DNA of 64,000 bases from JAEUMG01 sp046349315 (GTDB lineage: Bacteria > Pseudomonadota > Alphaproteobacteria > Rhizobiales > Aestuariivirgaceae). This document shows positions 52,633-60,701 of the stretch, one piece after another (the first letter of the stretch is position 1; every line of letters begins with the position of its first letter). The notes beneath the pieces were generated by a model. That model searched no databases. It was given only the letters and a program-made list of their open reading frames with translations, and was not told where the DNA came from. The stretch lies in the NCBI GenBank assembly GCA_046349315.1, contig JAXMCQ010000012.1, positions 62,001-126,000 on the forward strand. The letters are read 5' to 3'. The position numbers were made by a program, and so were the translations under genes.

Positions 52633-53529
52633 TTACTTCGCCCCGCGCAAGTCCTCCGCCGCGATTGCCAAAATCTTGTCCGCCGAACCGATCGCCACGA
52701 AGTGGCCTGCCTTCTCGACTGGGTGCCATACGGCCCCCGGCATCTTGTCGGCGATTTCCTTGTTGATCGGCGCCGGCACCAGAGTATCGGCAAGCCCCTG
52801 CCACATGTGCACGGGCCGCGTGATCTTACGAACGTCGAAGGCCCAATGGCGGTAGAGGAGTTCTGAGTCCGCGACCAAACCCTTGCTTCCCTGCGCGAAG
52901 CATTCGGCGCTCGCATCGCAGAAGGCCTGTTCGAAGCCGGGCCTCGCAAAGACCTTGCGGTCCGCGTCATTGCCCACCTTCACGAGTTCCTTGAAATAGC
53001 TCTTGCGCATGTGCTCGGCGGAAAAACCGATCGCCCCATACATGAGGCGGAAGCCCGGCTCGAAATGCAGCGCCAGGAATCCGCCCAGCGCATCGGCCTT
53101 GTCGAGATACTTCGCCGCCGAATTGTCGCCGAAGGCGCCATAGCTGCCGCCGGCGATGCTCGTCACATGGGCGAGGCGCTGAGGATCGATATAGGCGGAA
53201 GCGGCGAGCGCCCAGGGCCCGCCTTCCGACCAGCCGGTCACGCCGAACCGGCGATAGCCCAATGTGTCGGCGATGTGCGTCAGGTCGCAGGCCCAGCCTT
53301 TGTAAGAGCGATGATCCTGCGGGCTCGACTGGCCGATGCCCGGCCGGTCGACGCCCACAAAGCGAAGCCCATGCTTCACCGCCGCATCGGCGAAGAGCTT
53401 CGCCTCAAGCCGGCTCGACGGCCCGCCATGATTGTGGAGCACGAGCGGCCCCTCCGGATCGCCCACTTCACAGAGCGCGAGGGTGCGGGAGTCGGGCGTT
53501 CTCAATATGAACGGGCCACGAGCGTTCAC
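52633..53529 (-). CDS. Alpha/beta hydrolase
   Basis: A hydrolase of about 298 residues. The segment VLHNHGGPSSRLEAKLFAD gives the oxyanion hole, GWSEGGPWALA is the nucleophile elbow with Ser, VHMWQGLADTLVP places the acid Asp and EKAGHFVA the histidine. The substrate is unknown. The open frame runs to 53664 but would overlap the divergent gene at 53613. A GTG at 53529 (VNARGPFILRTPDSRTLAL) gives the usual length and leaves an 83-base promoter gap, so I prefer it. Confidence 0.8.
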   Translation of the reverse strand: MNARGPFILRTPDSRTLALCEVGDPEGPLVLHNHGGPSSRLEAKLFADAAVKHGLRFVGVDRPGIGQSSPQDHRSYKGWACDLTHIADTLGYRRFGVTGWSEGGPWALAASAYIDPQRLAHVTSIAGGSYGAFGDNSAAKYLDKADALGGFLALHFEPGFRLMYGAIGFSAEHMRKSYFKELVKVGNDADRKVFARPGFEQAFCDASAECFAQGSKGLVADSELLYRHWAFDVRKITRPVHMWQGLADTLVPAPINKEIADKMPGAVWHPVEKAGHFVAIGSADKILAIAAEDLRGAK

Positions 53530-53612
53530 AAGAGCACTCGACAGTATTCCCGGATACCCATGTTCGAGTTTCTTCTCATCTACAGTGCGCGAATCCGATA
53601 TGATAAAGGTCC

Positions 53613-54683
53613 ATGGCAGGACTCGATGATACGCTCTCCTTTGAGGCGGTTTATTATGCGGCACCTATTCCGCGCAGCCCCGCGACGTTGACGATATTGG
53701 GGGCTGTCTTCGACAAAGTATATTTTCCTGGCGTGTATCTCCCAGTCGACGGATTTGATAAGGCGGTATTGAAGCAAGAAATTAGGCGGCTTGAGTCGTT
53801 ACCCGGCGCGCGCAGTGAATACGATTTTGCCATGCTGATAGGCATACTAAAAATGGCCCTGCACGCGCGGACGCTTGAAGGATTTTGTGTATTCACTGGT
53901 GCTCATGATGAGCCATTCCCCAACCAAGATTCGATCACTGGAAAGATGGTATCGGACATCGCGGCTGCGATACATGGGCCGCCACCTCAGGGCTTTATCC
54001 CGACGTTTTCGACAAATAATCTTAAAGCGATTCCCGGTAGCGACGAATATGTGGCCTTTCCAGGCACCTATCACTATTTGGCCGGGGCGATTCTAGAATC
54101 CTCCGAACGGAGGGTGCCGCTGCTCAACGATGAACCCCAACTGCCCATTCCGGGAATTGAGAAAGTGCCCCCAAAGGACCAAGCGAAAGTCCTATCGGCT
54201 ATTTTGGCTATTGAATGTACGAAGCTTGTCTTGCCACCGACGCCTATCCTTCGGCCTCACGATATTATGGAGTTTCGTGAGTCCAATAAGGCTTTATTGA
54301 GGGCGTTTAGAAAATCGATGCTGCGCTATTCAGCAGATTTGAACGAGAAAATTGGCAGGCTCTCCATTGATGAGTATCAGCAGACAACCAGATTCTTCCT
54401 GGAAACAGAGATCGTTCCTGCCATGGATGATCTACGGGCCGCTCTCAATGACCCTGCAAGGCCATGGCACAAACGCGCCATCGATGGCGTGAAGGTAATT
54501 CCATCCATAGCTGGCGCTTACTTCACCGGCGGTACAAGCGCCGCTCTGGTCAAAGCCTTGACCGCATATGCCTCGCAATTTCTTGTAGAATTGGCCGCGC
54601 ATGGCGATAAGCGTGACGCCCTTAAACGAAGCGGCTTGTATTATCTTCTGCAACTTCGCAAGTTCTACGACGAAAAGTCTTGA
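53613..54683 (+). CDS. Orphan hypothetical protein, AT-richer than its neighbours
   Basis: A 356-residue protein I do not recognise. The N-terminal block FEAVYYAAPIPRSP, then TILGAVFDKVYFPGVYLP, looks like the opening of a conserved fold with beta strands. The middle contains FRESNKALLRAFRKSMLRYSA and a helical region. The C-terminus has an AYFTGGTSAALVKAL segment and ends in LYYLLQLRKFYDEKS. No signal peptide or clear membrane segment is visible. Codon use and base composition are visibly more AT-rich than in flanking genes, which suggests horizontal transfer. No mobile-element gene is nearby. Confidence 0.7.
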   Translation: MAGLDDTLSFEAVYYAAPIPRSPATLTILGAVFDKVYFPGVYLPVDGFDKAVLKQEIRRLESLPGARSEYDFAMLIGILKMALHARTLEGFCVFTGAHDEPFPNQDSITGKMVSDIAAAIHGPPPQGFIPTFSTNNLKAIPGSDEYVAFPGTYHYLAGAILESSERRVPLLNDEPQLPIPGIEKVPPKDQAKVLSAILAIECTKLVLPPTPILRPHDIMEFRESNKALLRAFRKSMLRYSADLNEKIGRLSIDEYQQTTRFFLETEIVPAMDDLRAALNDPARPWHKRAIDGVKVIPSIAGAYFTGGTSAALVKALTAYASQFLVELAAHGDKRDALKRSGLYYLLQLRKFYDEKS

Positions 54684-54774
54684 TCCAGGCGTATCATGAT
54701 AACTGGCAGGTATCAGCTCATGGCCATCAAGGCACTACTCGATCGGCCGGGCGGCGGTTGAATCTGTCATCTGG

Positions 54775-55212
54775 TCACTCGGCGAGCATATTCGACGCCG
54801 CCTGAAACCTGCTCAGCATCTCCGCCTCTCGCGGTTCATCTGCAATATGCAGGATGTAGGTTCGATCAAATTCCACTGCCTCATTGAACGCACAGTGCTG
54901 GCAAAACCAGAATACCTCGTCGAGCGGCACGCCGTCATGCCAAGTCGTCATCACGAAAGCTTCGTCGGGAATGTCTCCATAGTCGAACTTCTCCAGAACG
55001 GCCCAATCGACGCTGTCATCCCATTTGCTGCAATCTTGGCCCCAAGCCATCATGTACAGGCAGCCGTTCTCGACCAGCCAATCGCTGACTTGCGCCCGCC
55101 ATTCGGGCGTTACTTCGCTCTCGATCACCACCACCGTCTTGAACGGTGATCTCTCTCCAAGGCTTGGAGGCGTGTCGCCGGGCCTCAGATGCAGATAGAT
55201 GGGCGCGCTCAT
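54775..55212 (-). CDS. Conserved hypothetical protein, DUF7684-like
   Basis: A 145-residue protein with SAPIYLHLRPGDTPPSL, CLYMMAWGQDCSKWDDSVDW and EAFVMTTWHDGVPLDEVFWF. These segments are compact and probably conserved, and they resemble proteins annotated only as domains of unknown function. The Trp/Asp-rich centre and paired Cys (QHCAF, DCSKW) may bind a ligand. The ATG at 55212 is chosen because the 18 residues upstream are basic and unlike the rest. Function unknown. Confidence 0.65.
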   Translation of the reverse strand: MSAPIYLHLRPGDTPPSLGERSPFKTVVVIESEVTPEWRAQVSDWLVENGCLYMMAWGQDCSKWDDSVDWAVLEKFDYGDIPDEAFVMTTWHDGVPLDEVFWFCQHCAFNEAVEFDRTYILHIADEPREAEMLSRFQAASNMLAE

Positions 55213-55277
55213 TGATGGAGTATCGCGCATGCGTCGCTCACTCGCGAGTCGATACTTCCGCGACACGTGCTACACGC

Positions 55278-55718
55278 TCACATCCTCTCCCCCGGCAGTT
55301 TGCATGCCTGTTGCACCCAGGCGATGAATTGTGGCTCGTCGATCGCGTCATCCTCGTAGATGTCGAGGTAGCGCACGTGTTTCTGCTTCGACGGGCCGGG
55401 CGGCGGCGGTTCCAGTGACGCGCCGCGAAAGAAGGCCACTTTCACGTAACGCGCGAAGCAGTGATAGCTCATGAACCAGCCGTCGCCGGCCATGCCGTAA
55501 AGCGGCGTGTTCCACTTCACCGCCTTGGTGGCGCTGGGAACCGCCTTCATGATGAGCGCGTGGAGCCTACGGCCGATATCGCCCTTCCAGCCGGGCATCG
55601 CCGCGATGTATTCCTGAACCTTGGCGTCGCCCTCGCCCTTGGCGATTTGCGGATTGCCGCCCGAGAGGAGGCGCGGTTCGCCCTCCGGCGCCGGTGCAGG
55701 TTTAGGTTGCTTCGGCAT
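55278..55718 (-). CDS. DUF1801 domain protein (second in the window)
   Basis: A 146-residue protein with a Pro-rich N-terminus and the DUF1801 fold: VQEYIAAMPGWKGDIGRRLHALI, AVKWNTPLYGMAGDGWF and the strand YVKVAFFRG. It differs clearly from the DUF1801 protein at 52182, so the two are distant paralogues. Function unknown. Confidence 0.78.
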   Translation of the reverse strand: MPKQPKPAPAPEGEPRLLSGGNPQIAKGEGDAKVQEYIAAMPGWKGDIGRRLHALIMKAVPSATKAVKWNTPLYGMAGDGWFMSYHCFARYVKVAFFRGASLEPPPPGPSKQKHVRYLDIYEDDAIDEPQFIAWVQQACKLPGERM

Positions 55719-55789
55719 GGCGCCACCACATTCCCGTCAATCGTCACACATAAGGACATGCTTATTCGCTCATCTGGCATAATGACGAA

Positions 55790-55850
55790 ATGAACGTCCG
55801 TTCAACAGATTCCGCGCGCGCAGTTTCGAACCAAATCGTGTCGCTAAGAA
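55790..55850 (-). repeat. Intergenic element, copy 1 (3' side of the ppk2-like gene)
   Basis: It begins with ATGAACGTCCGTTCA, has a GCGCGC core and ends GTCGCTAAGAA. Copy 2 at 59224-59283 is its reverse complement with 14 of 15 matches at one end and 11 of 11 at the other, plus a shared GCAAAAAGG tract just beyond. Relative to the gene that ends before it, each copy has the same orientation. The remaining 55719-55933 contains no supported gene. Confidence 0.65.
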
Positions 55851-55933
55851 CACCGTTTTTCGATGCAAAAAGGGGGTTCGGAAGGGGTCAAAAGTTCGAT
55901 TTTGGGCGGCGCGCGGACGCGCCATCGGGGCGG

Positions 55934-56752
55934 TCAGGCGATCTTGATCTTGTTCGGGTCGAAGCCCTTGGGCTTGGGGTATTGCGGGTTCATCTCCTCG
56001 AGCGTCGAGCGCACGATGCGGGCGATCAGATGATTGCGCGGCCAGTTGGCGTCGGCGGGGATGACATACCAGGGCGCGTAAGCGGTCGAGCAGCGCTCCA
56101 GCATGGTCTGGTAGGCGGCCTGAAACTCCTTCCATAATTTGCGGTCGTCGAGGTCGGAAGGATTGAATTTCCAGTATTTTTCGGGATCGTCGAGGCGTTC
56201 CTGGAGGCGCTTTGCCTGCTCCTCCTTCGAGACATGCAGCATGATCTTGACGATGCGCGTGCCGTTGTCGGTCAGCATTTTTTCGAACTTGTTGATCTCG
56301 TCATAGCGGCGCTCGATCGCCTCGGCGGGAGCGTAATTTTTCACTTTGACAACAAGCACATCCTCGTAATGCGAGCGGTTGAAAATGCCGATGAAACCGC
56401 GCTCCGGACAAGCCTTGTGAACGCGCCAGAGATAGTCATGGGCAAGCTCTTCCGCTGACGGCGCCTTGAAGGGCGTCACCGAAACGCCGATCGGCCCGCA
56501 ATGATTGAAGACGGCGCGCACCGTTCCGTCCTTGCCGGAGCAGTCCATGCCTTGCAGCACGACCAGCAAGGCGCGGGTCCCTTCCGCATAGAGCCGGTCC
56601 TGCAAGTCATTGATCGCCTTGGCATCTTCGGCGGTCAGGCGCTTCAGTTCGGCCTTGTCGGGATGGCCGTTTTTTTCTTCCGTGGGGAATTTCGCAAGGT
56701 CGATCTTATTGCCGTCGGCAACGCGGTAGCGGGTGAAATTGGGCTCGGCCAT
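55934..56752 (-). CDS. Polyphosphate kinase 2 family (PPK2) nucleotide phosphotransferase
   Basis: A 272-residue PPK2-domain enzyme. Walker A is GMDCSGKDGT (residues 68-77), Walker B is in IFNRSHYEDVLV, and the lid region contains basic residues (KRLQERLDDPEKYWKF). It transfers phosphate between polyphosphate and nucleoside mono- or diphosphates. The opening segment KIDLAKFPTEE resembles the PPK2-related subfamily 1. The ATG at 56752 follows AGGAG; the 20 residues upstream are rejected. It diverges from the LOG gene. Confidence 0.88.
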   Translation of the reverse strand: MAEPNFTRYRVADGNKIDLAKFPTEEKNGHPDKAELKRLTAEDAKAINDLQDRLYAEGTRALLVVLQGMDCSGKDGTVRAVFNHCGPIGVSVTPFKAPSAEELAHDYLWRVHKACPERGFIGIFNRSHYEDVLVVKVKNYAPAEAIERRYDEINKFEKMLTDNGTRIVKIMLHVSKEEQAKRLQERLDDPEKYWKFNPSDLDDRKLWKEFQAAYQTMLERCSTAYAPWYVIPADANWPRNHLIARIVRSTLEEMNPQYPKPKGFDPNKIKIA

Positions 56753-56835
56753 GGGCTTTCTCCTCGCGCAGCCAAACCCCTTGATTGCGGGATTGGGGGC
56801 TCCTATGCCCAATAGCTTAGGAAAGTGCGTGGTTC

Positions 56836-57579
56836 ATGAAAAGCAACAAGGCGCAATTGGCGGCGCCCGCCTATCGATTGCCCGTGCTCGACCAGGACTT
56901 CCTGCTCAGCGATGGCATGCGGGGTGTCCGATTTCAGCTGGAATATCAAAAGGCTGAGGAATATCTGCGGAAATGGGGGGTGGCCACGACCGTGGTCGTC
57001 TTCGGCTCGGCGCGCATCCGGGAAGGCGGACGCAGCGGCTGGTATGAACAGGCCCGGCAACTGGGTGCGATCATTTCCGAGCGCGGCGGCGCCAAGCTCA
57101 ATCATATCGGTCCGCGGCAGAATGTGATCTGCACCGGCGGCGGCCCCGGCATCATGGAAGCGGCCAATCGCGGCGCCTATGATGTCGATGCGCCCTCAAT
57201 CGGCTTCAACATCACACTGCCCACCGAGCAGGAGCCAAATCCCTATTCAACACCGGAACTTACCTTCCGCTTCCACTATTTCGCGATGCGCAAGATGCAT
57301 TTTGCGATGCGCGCCGCAGCCTTGGTCGTGTTTCCCGGGGGCTTCGGCACCTTCGATGAATTGTTCGAGATCCTCACCCTTCGCCAGACCGGCAAGATGG
57401 ATGAGTCCCTGCCCATCATCCTGTTCGACAAGGCTTTTTGGCAAAGTGCCGTCAATCTCGATCATTTGGCCGAAGCCGGCATGATCCACCCCGACGATCT
57501 CAAACTCTTCGGCTTTGCCGATAACGCCGAGATGTGCTGGGAGATGCTGCTGGAGCGCGGCATGCGCATCCCCTCTTGA
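56836..57579 (+). CDS. LOG-family protein (TIGR00730-like)
   Basis: A 247-residue Rossmann-fold protein with CTGGGPGIMEAANRGAYD and the PGGFGTFDELFE motif of the lysine-decarboxylase-like or LOG superfamily. Characterised members cleave nucleoside 5'-monophosphates (including cytokinin ribotides) to base and ribose 5-phosphate. This one is longer at the N-terminus (about 40 residues) than the short LOG type. It is followed 13 bases later by a beta-CASP nuclease gene, so the two are co-transcribed. Confidence 0.85.
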   Translation: MKSNKAQLAAPAYRLPVLDQDFLLSDGMRGVRFQLEYQKAEEYLRKWGVATTVVVFGSARIREGGRSGWYEQARQLGAIISERGGAKLNHIGPRQNVICTGGGPGIMEAANRGAYDVDAPSIGFNITLPTEQEPNPYSTPELTFRFHYFAMRKMHFAMRAAALVVFPGGFGTFDELFEILTLRQTGKMDESLPIILFDKAFWQSAVNLDHLAEAGMIHPDDLKLFGFADNAEMCWEMLLERGMRIPS

Positions 57580-57592
57580 TGAAGGCTTTGAA

Positions 57593-59194
57593 ATGACAGC
57601 CAAATTGCACTTCCACGGGGCGACCCGCACGGTCACCGGCTCGTGCTACCTGATCGAAACCGAGCGCGCCAAACTGCTCGTCGATTGCGGGATGTTCCAG
57701 GGCTCGAAGACCGAAAAAGAGCTCAATTACCGCGCCTTTCCGTTCCGCCCCGCCGATGTCGACGCGATGCTTTTGACGCATGCGCATATCGATCATTCGG
57801 GCGTTATTCCGAAGCTCACAAAGGGCGGTTTTACGGGCAAAATCCACGCCACTGCGGCGACCGTCGATCTCTGCCGCATCATGCTTCCCGATTCCGGTTT
57901 CATCCAGGAAACCGAGGTCAGGCTCCTCAACGAGCGCAACCGCAAGCGCGGGCGCCCCGAAGTCGAGCCCATCTATACCGCCCAGGATGCACAAGCCTGC
58001 CTCGCGCAATTCATTGGAATCCCTTACAAAACCTGGATCAACCCGGTGCCCGGTATCCGCGCGCGCTATTGGAATGCGGGCCATCTCCTGGGCTCGGCTT
58101 CGATCGAGGTCGAGATCGAGCAGGCGGGCGGCAAGCCCATTCATGTGCTGTTTTCCGGCGATATCGGGCCTGAATTCAAGATGCTGCAGCCCGACCCGGA
58201 AGCCCCCAGTGGCTTCGATCATGTGATCTGCGAATCGACCTATGGCGGCACCGATCGGCTTGAGCGCGACGAGGGAAAGCGGCGCGAGATTTTAGCCAAG
58301 GAAATCAATGCGGCAGCGGCGCGGCGCGGGCCTTTGCTGATCCCCTCCTTCGCGGTCGAGCGCACCCAGGAAGTCGTCACCGACATCGTTTCGCTGATGC
58401 GTGCCGGCACCGTCCCGCAGGCAACGATTTTCATCGACTCGCCATTGGCCAACAAGGCGACTGAGATTTTTGCGCGCTATGCCAAGTCCCTGGAACATGG
58501 CGAGGAAGTGCTCGAAGCCTTCCAGTCGCCCTTGCTCCACGCAACCGAAAGCGTCGAAGACAGCAAGGCGATCGCGCGGTTTTCGGGCTTTCACATCATC
58601 GTCGCGGCGAGCGGCATGTGCGAGGCGGGCCGCATCCGTCATCATCTCAAAAACAATCTCTGGAAGCCGCAGGCGACGGTCCTGCTCGTCGGATTCCAGG
58701 CCGAGGGCTCGCTCGGGCGATTGCTACTCGATGGCGAAAAAACCGTGAAAATTCATGGCGATGAGATCGAGGTGAAAGCCGCGATCCGGCGCATGGATGA
58801 TTATTCGGGCCATGCCGATGCGCCGGAACTCGTCGCCTGGATCAAGGCGCGTCTGCCGATCGCCAAGGCCTTGTTCCTCACCCATGGCGAAGAACATGCG
58901 CAGATCGCGCTGGAGCAAACGCTTAACTCACAGCGGGTCACCGGCGATTGCATCCTCCGGCCACGGCTTGACGATACTTATGATCTGGCGAGCGAAAAAT
59001 GCACGCTCATGCCTGCCGTCACGCCGCCGCGCTTGCCGCCTGAATCATTGGCACACCTCGATTGGCATAATGACCTTGCCAAGCTTGCTCTCGACATCAA
59101 TGACGCGGTGGCCGGTGCCGCCGATGAACGCGCCCGCCAGGTGGTGCTGCGGCGTCTGCGGCACGCGCTCGAAAACGATCAGAATCACCGCTGA
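57593..59194 (+). CDS. Metallo-beta-lactamase/beta-CASP RNA-processing exonuclease
   Basis: A 533-residue nuclease. The metal site is LTHAHIDHSG (His63, His65, Asp67, His68), with NAGHLLGSASI and FSGDIG as further ligands. The beta-CASP part runs about residues 230-360, and the RMMBL-like end contains VKAAIRRMDDYSGHAD. It resembles the YSH1/CPSF73-like RNA-specific family of bacteria. The ATG at 57593 follows GAAGG; the frame to 57515 overlaps the LOG gene. A hairpin at 59189-59233 follows the stop. Confidence 0.9.
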   Translation: MTAKLHFHGATRTVTGSCYLIETERAKLLVDCGMFQGSKTEKELNYRAFPFRPADVDAMLLTHAHIDHSGVIPKLTKGGFTGKIHATAATVDLCRIMLPDSGFIQETEVRLLNERNRKRGRPEVEPIYTAQDAQACLAQFIGIPYKTWINPVPGIRARYWNAGHLLGSASIEVEIEQAGGKPIHVLFSGDIGPEFKMLQPDPEAPSGFDHVICESTYGGTDRLERDEGKRREILAKEINAAAARRGPLLIPSFAVERTQEVVTDIVSLMRAGTVPQATIFIDSPLANKATEIFARYAKSLEHGEEVLEAFQSPLLHATESVEDSKAIARFSGFHIIVAASGMCEAGRIRHHLKNNLWKPQATVLLVGFQAEGSLGRLLLDGEKTVKIHGDEIEVKAAIRRMDDYSGHADAPELVAWIKARLPIAKALFLTHGEEHAQIALEQTLNSQRVTGDCILRPRLDDTYDLASEKCTLMPAVTPPRLPPESLAHLDWHNDLAKLALDINDAVAGAADERARQVVLRRLRHALENDQNHR

Positions 59195-59233
59195 ATCGCA
59201 TCAAAAGACCCGCCTTTTTGCGATTCTTAGCGA
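59189..59233 (+). terminator. Hairpin after the beta-CASP nuclease gene
   Basis: GAATCGCA (about 59193-59200) pairs with TGCGATTC (about 59219-59226), extended by CGCT and AGCG outside a small bulge. It lies across the stop of the nuclease gene and the start of intergenic copy 2. The loop, not the 3' side, holds the T run, so termination is uncertain. Confidence 0.4.
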
Positions 59234-59283
59234 CCATGAACCGACGATTTTGCTGCGCGCGATTTCAGTGAACGGGCGTTCAT
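59224..59283 (+). repeat. Intergenic element, copy 2 (3' side of the beta-CASP gene)
   Basis: The partner of the element at 55790-55850, in inverted orientation, so that the two bracket the ppk2-LOG-nuclease group. It reads TTCTTAGCGAC at its left end and TGAACGGGCGTTCAT at its right end. A 30-base palindrome follows directly and overlaps its last three bases. Confidence 0.65.
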
Positions 59284-59310
59284 TCTGTCGTTCTGCAGAA
59301 CGACAGAATG
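59281..59310. repeat. Perfect 30-base palindrome
   Basis: The arm CATTCTGTCGTTCTG is followed at once by its exact reverse complement, CAGAACGACAGAATG. It lies 30 bases beyond the nrsF stop, in the gap between two convergent genes. It could be an operator, a recombination or cruciform site, or a strong stem ending both transcripts. Confidence 0.85.
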
Positions 59311-59339
59311 TTGCTATGCGAGGTTGAGGGACCCGATTA

Positions 59340-59978
59340 CTACCACCTAAGCCAGCGCCGGCCGATCAAGAAGCCGATCAGCGTCACCAGACCGATCGCC
59401 AGCGTGTACCAGGCGGCGAGGAAGAGCGGGCTGTCATCGGGGCAGTGAAGCACATAGACGGACGCGGCAATGCCGCCAGCGGCGAGACCGGCAATCGCGC
59501 CGGCGAGCCCGGCGTCGCGCGGCGCCGCCTGCTTCAAGGCGAAAAACAGTCCAGCAAAGGGCGCTATGGCAAAGAGCGGAATGAGCGCCAGACAGGCGAG
59601 CCAGTGTATCCCGAAAAGCCGGGCCTGCCACTGCAAGGAGGGCGTTACGATGAGTTCGACGAGAACCGCAATGGCGAGAAAGACAGGACCAAGTCCAAGC
59701 GCCCATTTCAAGCGTCCCGGATTCGCGTCCGGACGCGAAAGACGGACGATCAGCGCGATCGCGCTTGCAGCGAGCATGAGGACGGTCGCGCATTTCGCCA
59801 GATATCGGAGGCTCAAGGGGGCCGTTGCAATATCCGGGCGGGGTCCCAAAGAGATTATGAGAAGCACGGCCGATAGGCCGGCACCGAGCCCCACCGCGAT
59901 CGCAATCGCAACGCCGGGTCGCAGCGAGATCGGCGCGCGATCGGCGACGAGGACGTTGATCAAGTCGCGCGTCTTCAC
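59340..59978 (-). CDS. nrsF: NrsF (DUF1109) membrane anti-sigma factor
   Basis: A 212-residue protein with six hydrophobic segments. Conserved NrsF cysteine sites are visible in LAKCATVL and LHCPDDSPLF. In Caulobacter, NrsF holds sigF at the membrane and these cysteines take part in metal or thiol sensing. Translation starts at a GTG that overlaps the sigF stop (GTGA), so the ratio of sigma to anti-sigma is coupled. Confidence 0.88.
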   Translation of the reverse strand: MKTRDLINVLVADRAPISLRPGVAIAIAVGLGAGLSAVLLIISLGPRPDIATAPLSLRYLAKCATVLMLAASAIALIVRLSRPDANPGRLKWALGLGPVFLAIAVLVELIVTPSLQWQARLFGIHWLACLALIPLFAIAPFAGLFFALKQAAPRDAGLAGAIAGLAAGGIAASVYVLHCPDDSPLFLAAWYTLAIGLVTLIGFLIGRRWLRW

Positions 59979-60526
59979 CGTGCGTCCTTCCGATAGATCG
60001 CGGCAAGGGTGGTCAGCGCGCGGTGAAGGGACACACGAATCGTGCCTTCCTTCATATCGAGTCTCTCGGCCGTTTCGCGCACCGTAGCGCCCTCGACGGC
60101 CAGCGAACGAACGATATCGCGCTGGCGATCATTCAGTTTCGCCAGCATCCGATCGAGTTCATGGCGGTCCAGCGGATCGACGCAATGCTCGGTATCAGGC
60201 AACTCGGCAACATCGTCCGCCAAATACTCGGCCCGCCGCCCGCGCCTTCGCAGCATGTCGATAAATTTGTGTCGCGCAATGGCGACGACCCAAGGGCTAA
60301 TCGGCCGGCTCGGATCCCAGGTCTGGCGCTTCAAATGTATCGCAAGCAGCGTCTCCTGAACGATGTCCTCCACATCGCTGTTGCCCGCGCCACAGCGCGC
60401 CAGGTTTCTCTGCGCCGATGCACGCAGCGTCGGCGTCACCGCCTCCAAAAAGCGACGGTAAGCGACTGCATCACCCGAAATGGCGGCACGCATCATTCCT
60501 GCCCAGTCCTCTTCGGTCGATTGCAT
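59975..60526 (-). CDS. sigF: ECF sigma factor SigF-type
   Basis: A 183-residue ECF sigma factor. Region 2 includes DVEDIVQETLLAIHLKRQTWDPSRP and WVVAIARHKFIDMLRRRGRR. Region 4 contains LNDRQRDIVRSLAVEGATVRETAERL and GTIRVSLHRAL. Linkage to nrsF and to a divergent bufA operon matches the sigF group of Caulobacter and other Proteobacteria, which respond to metal stress. Its own promoter region carries the same motif as the bufA operon. Confidence 0.9.
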   Translation of the reverse strand: MQSTEEDWAGMMRAAISGDAVAYRRFLEAVTPTLRASAQRNLARCGAGNSDVEDIVQETLLAIHLKRQTWDPSRPISPWVVAIARHKFIDMLRRRGRRAEYLADDVAELPDTEHCVDPLDRHELDRMLAKLNDRQRDIVRSLAVEGATVRETAERLDMKEGTIRVSLHRALTTLAAIYRKDAR

Positions 60527-60546
60527 CGGGTGGGGCTAACTTCCAG

Positions 60547-60573
60547 TTCGCTGCGGGCCGTCTATTCGTTACA
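60547..60573 (-). promoter_or_regulatory. Predicted SigF promoter of sigF-nrsF
   Basis: Read on the minus strand: TGTAAC, 17 bases, CGAA, ending about 20 bases before the sigF start codon. It equals the motif upstream of bufA1. Caulobacter sigF promoters have a closely similar GTAAC/CGAA pattern. It predicts autoregulation. Confidence 0.75.
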
Positions 60574-60627
60574 GAAGAAACGAAATAATCACGTTGCCGT
60601 GATAGTTTGAGAAATGAAGCCTCGCCC

Positions 60628-60654
60628 TGTAACACCGCCGGGCCTTTCGGCGAA
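60628..60654 (+). promoter_or_regulatory. Predicted SigF promoter of the bufA operon
   Basis: TGTAAC (60628-60633), 17 bases, CGAA (60651-60654), 47 bases upstream of the bufA1 start. Both motifs in this 175-base divergent region have identical boxes and spacing, which makes a chance match unlikely. Confidence 0.78.
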
Positions 60655-60701
60655 GACCGTCCTGTGAGCCATCCGGCTCATGTCACACAGGAGACGCTCG
60701 A

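Noticed and set aside
53530..53664. N-terminal extension of the alpha/beta hydrolase
   Set aside because: It would overlap the divergent gene at 53613 and the extra residues do not resemble a hydrolase or a signal peptide.
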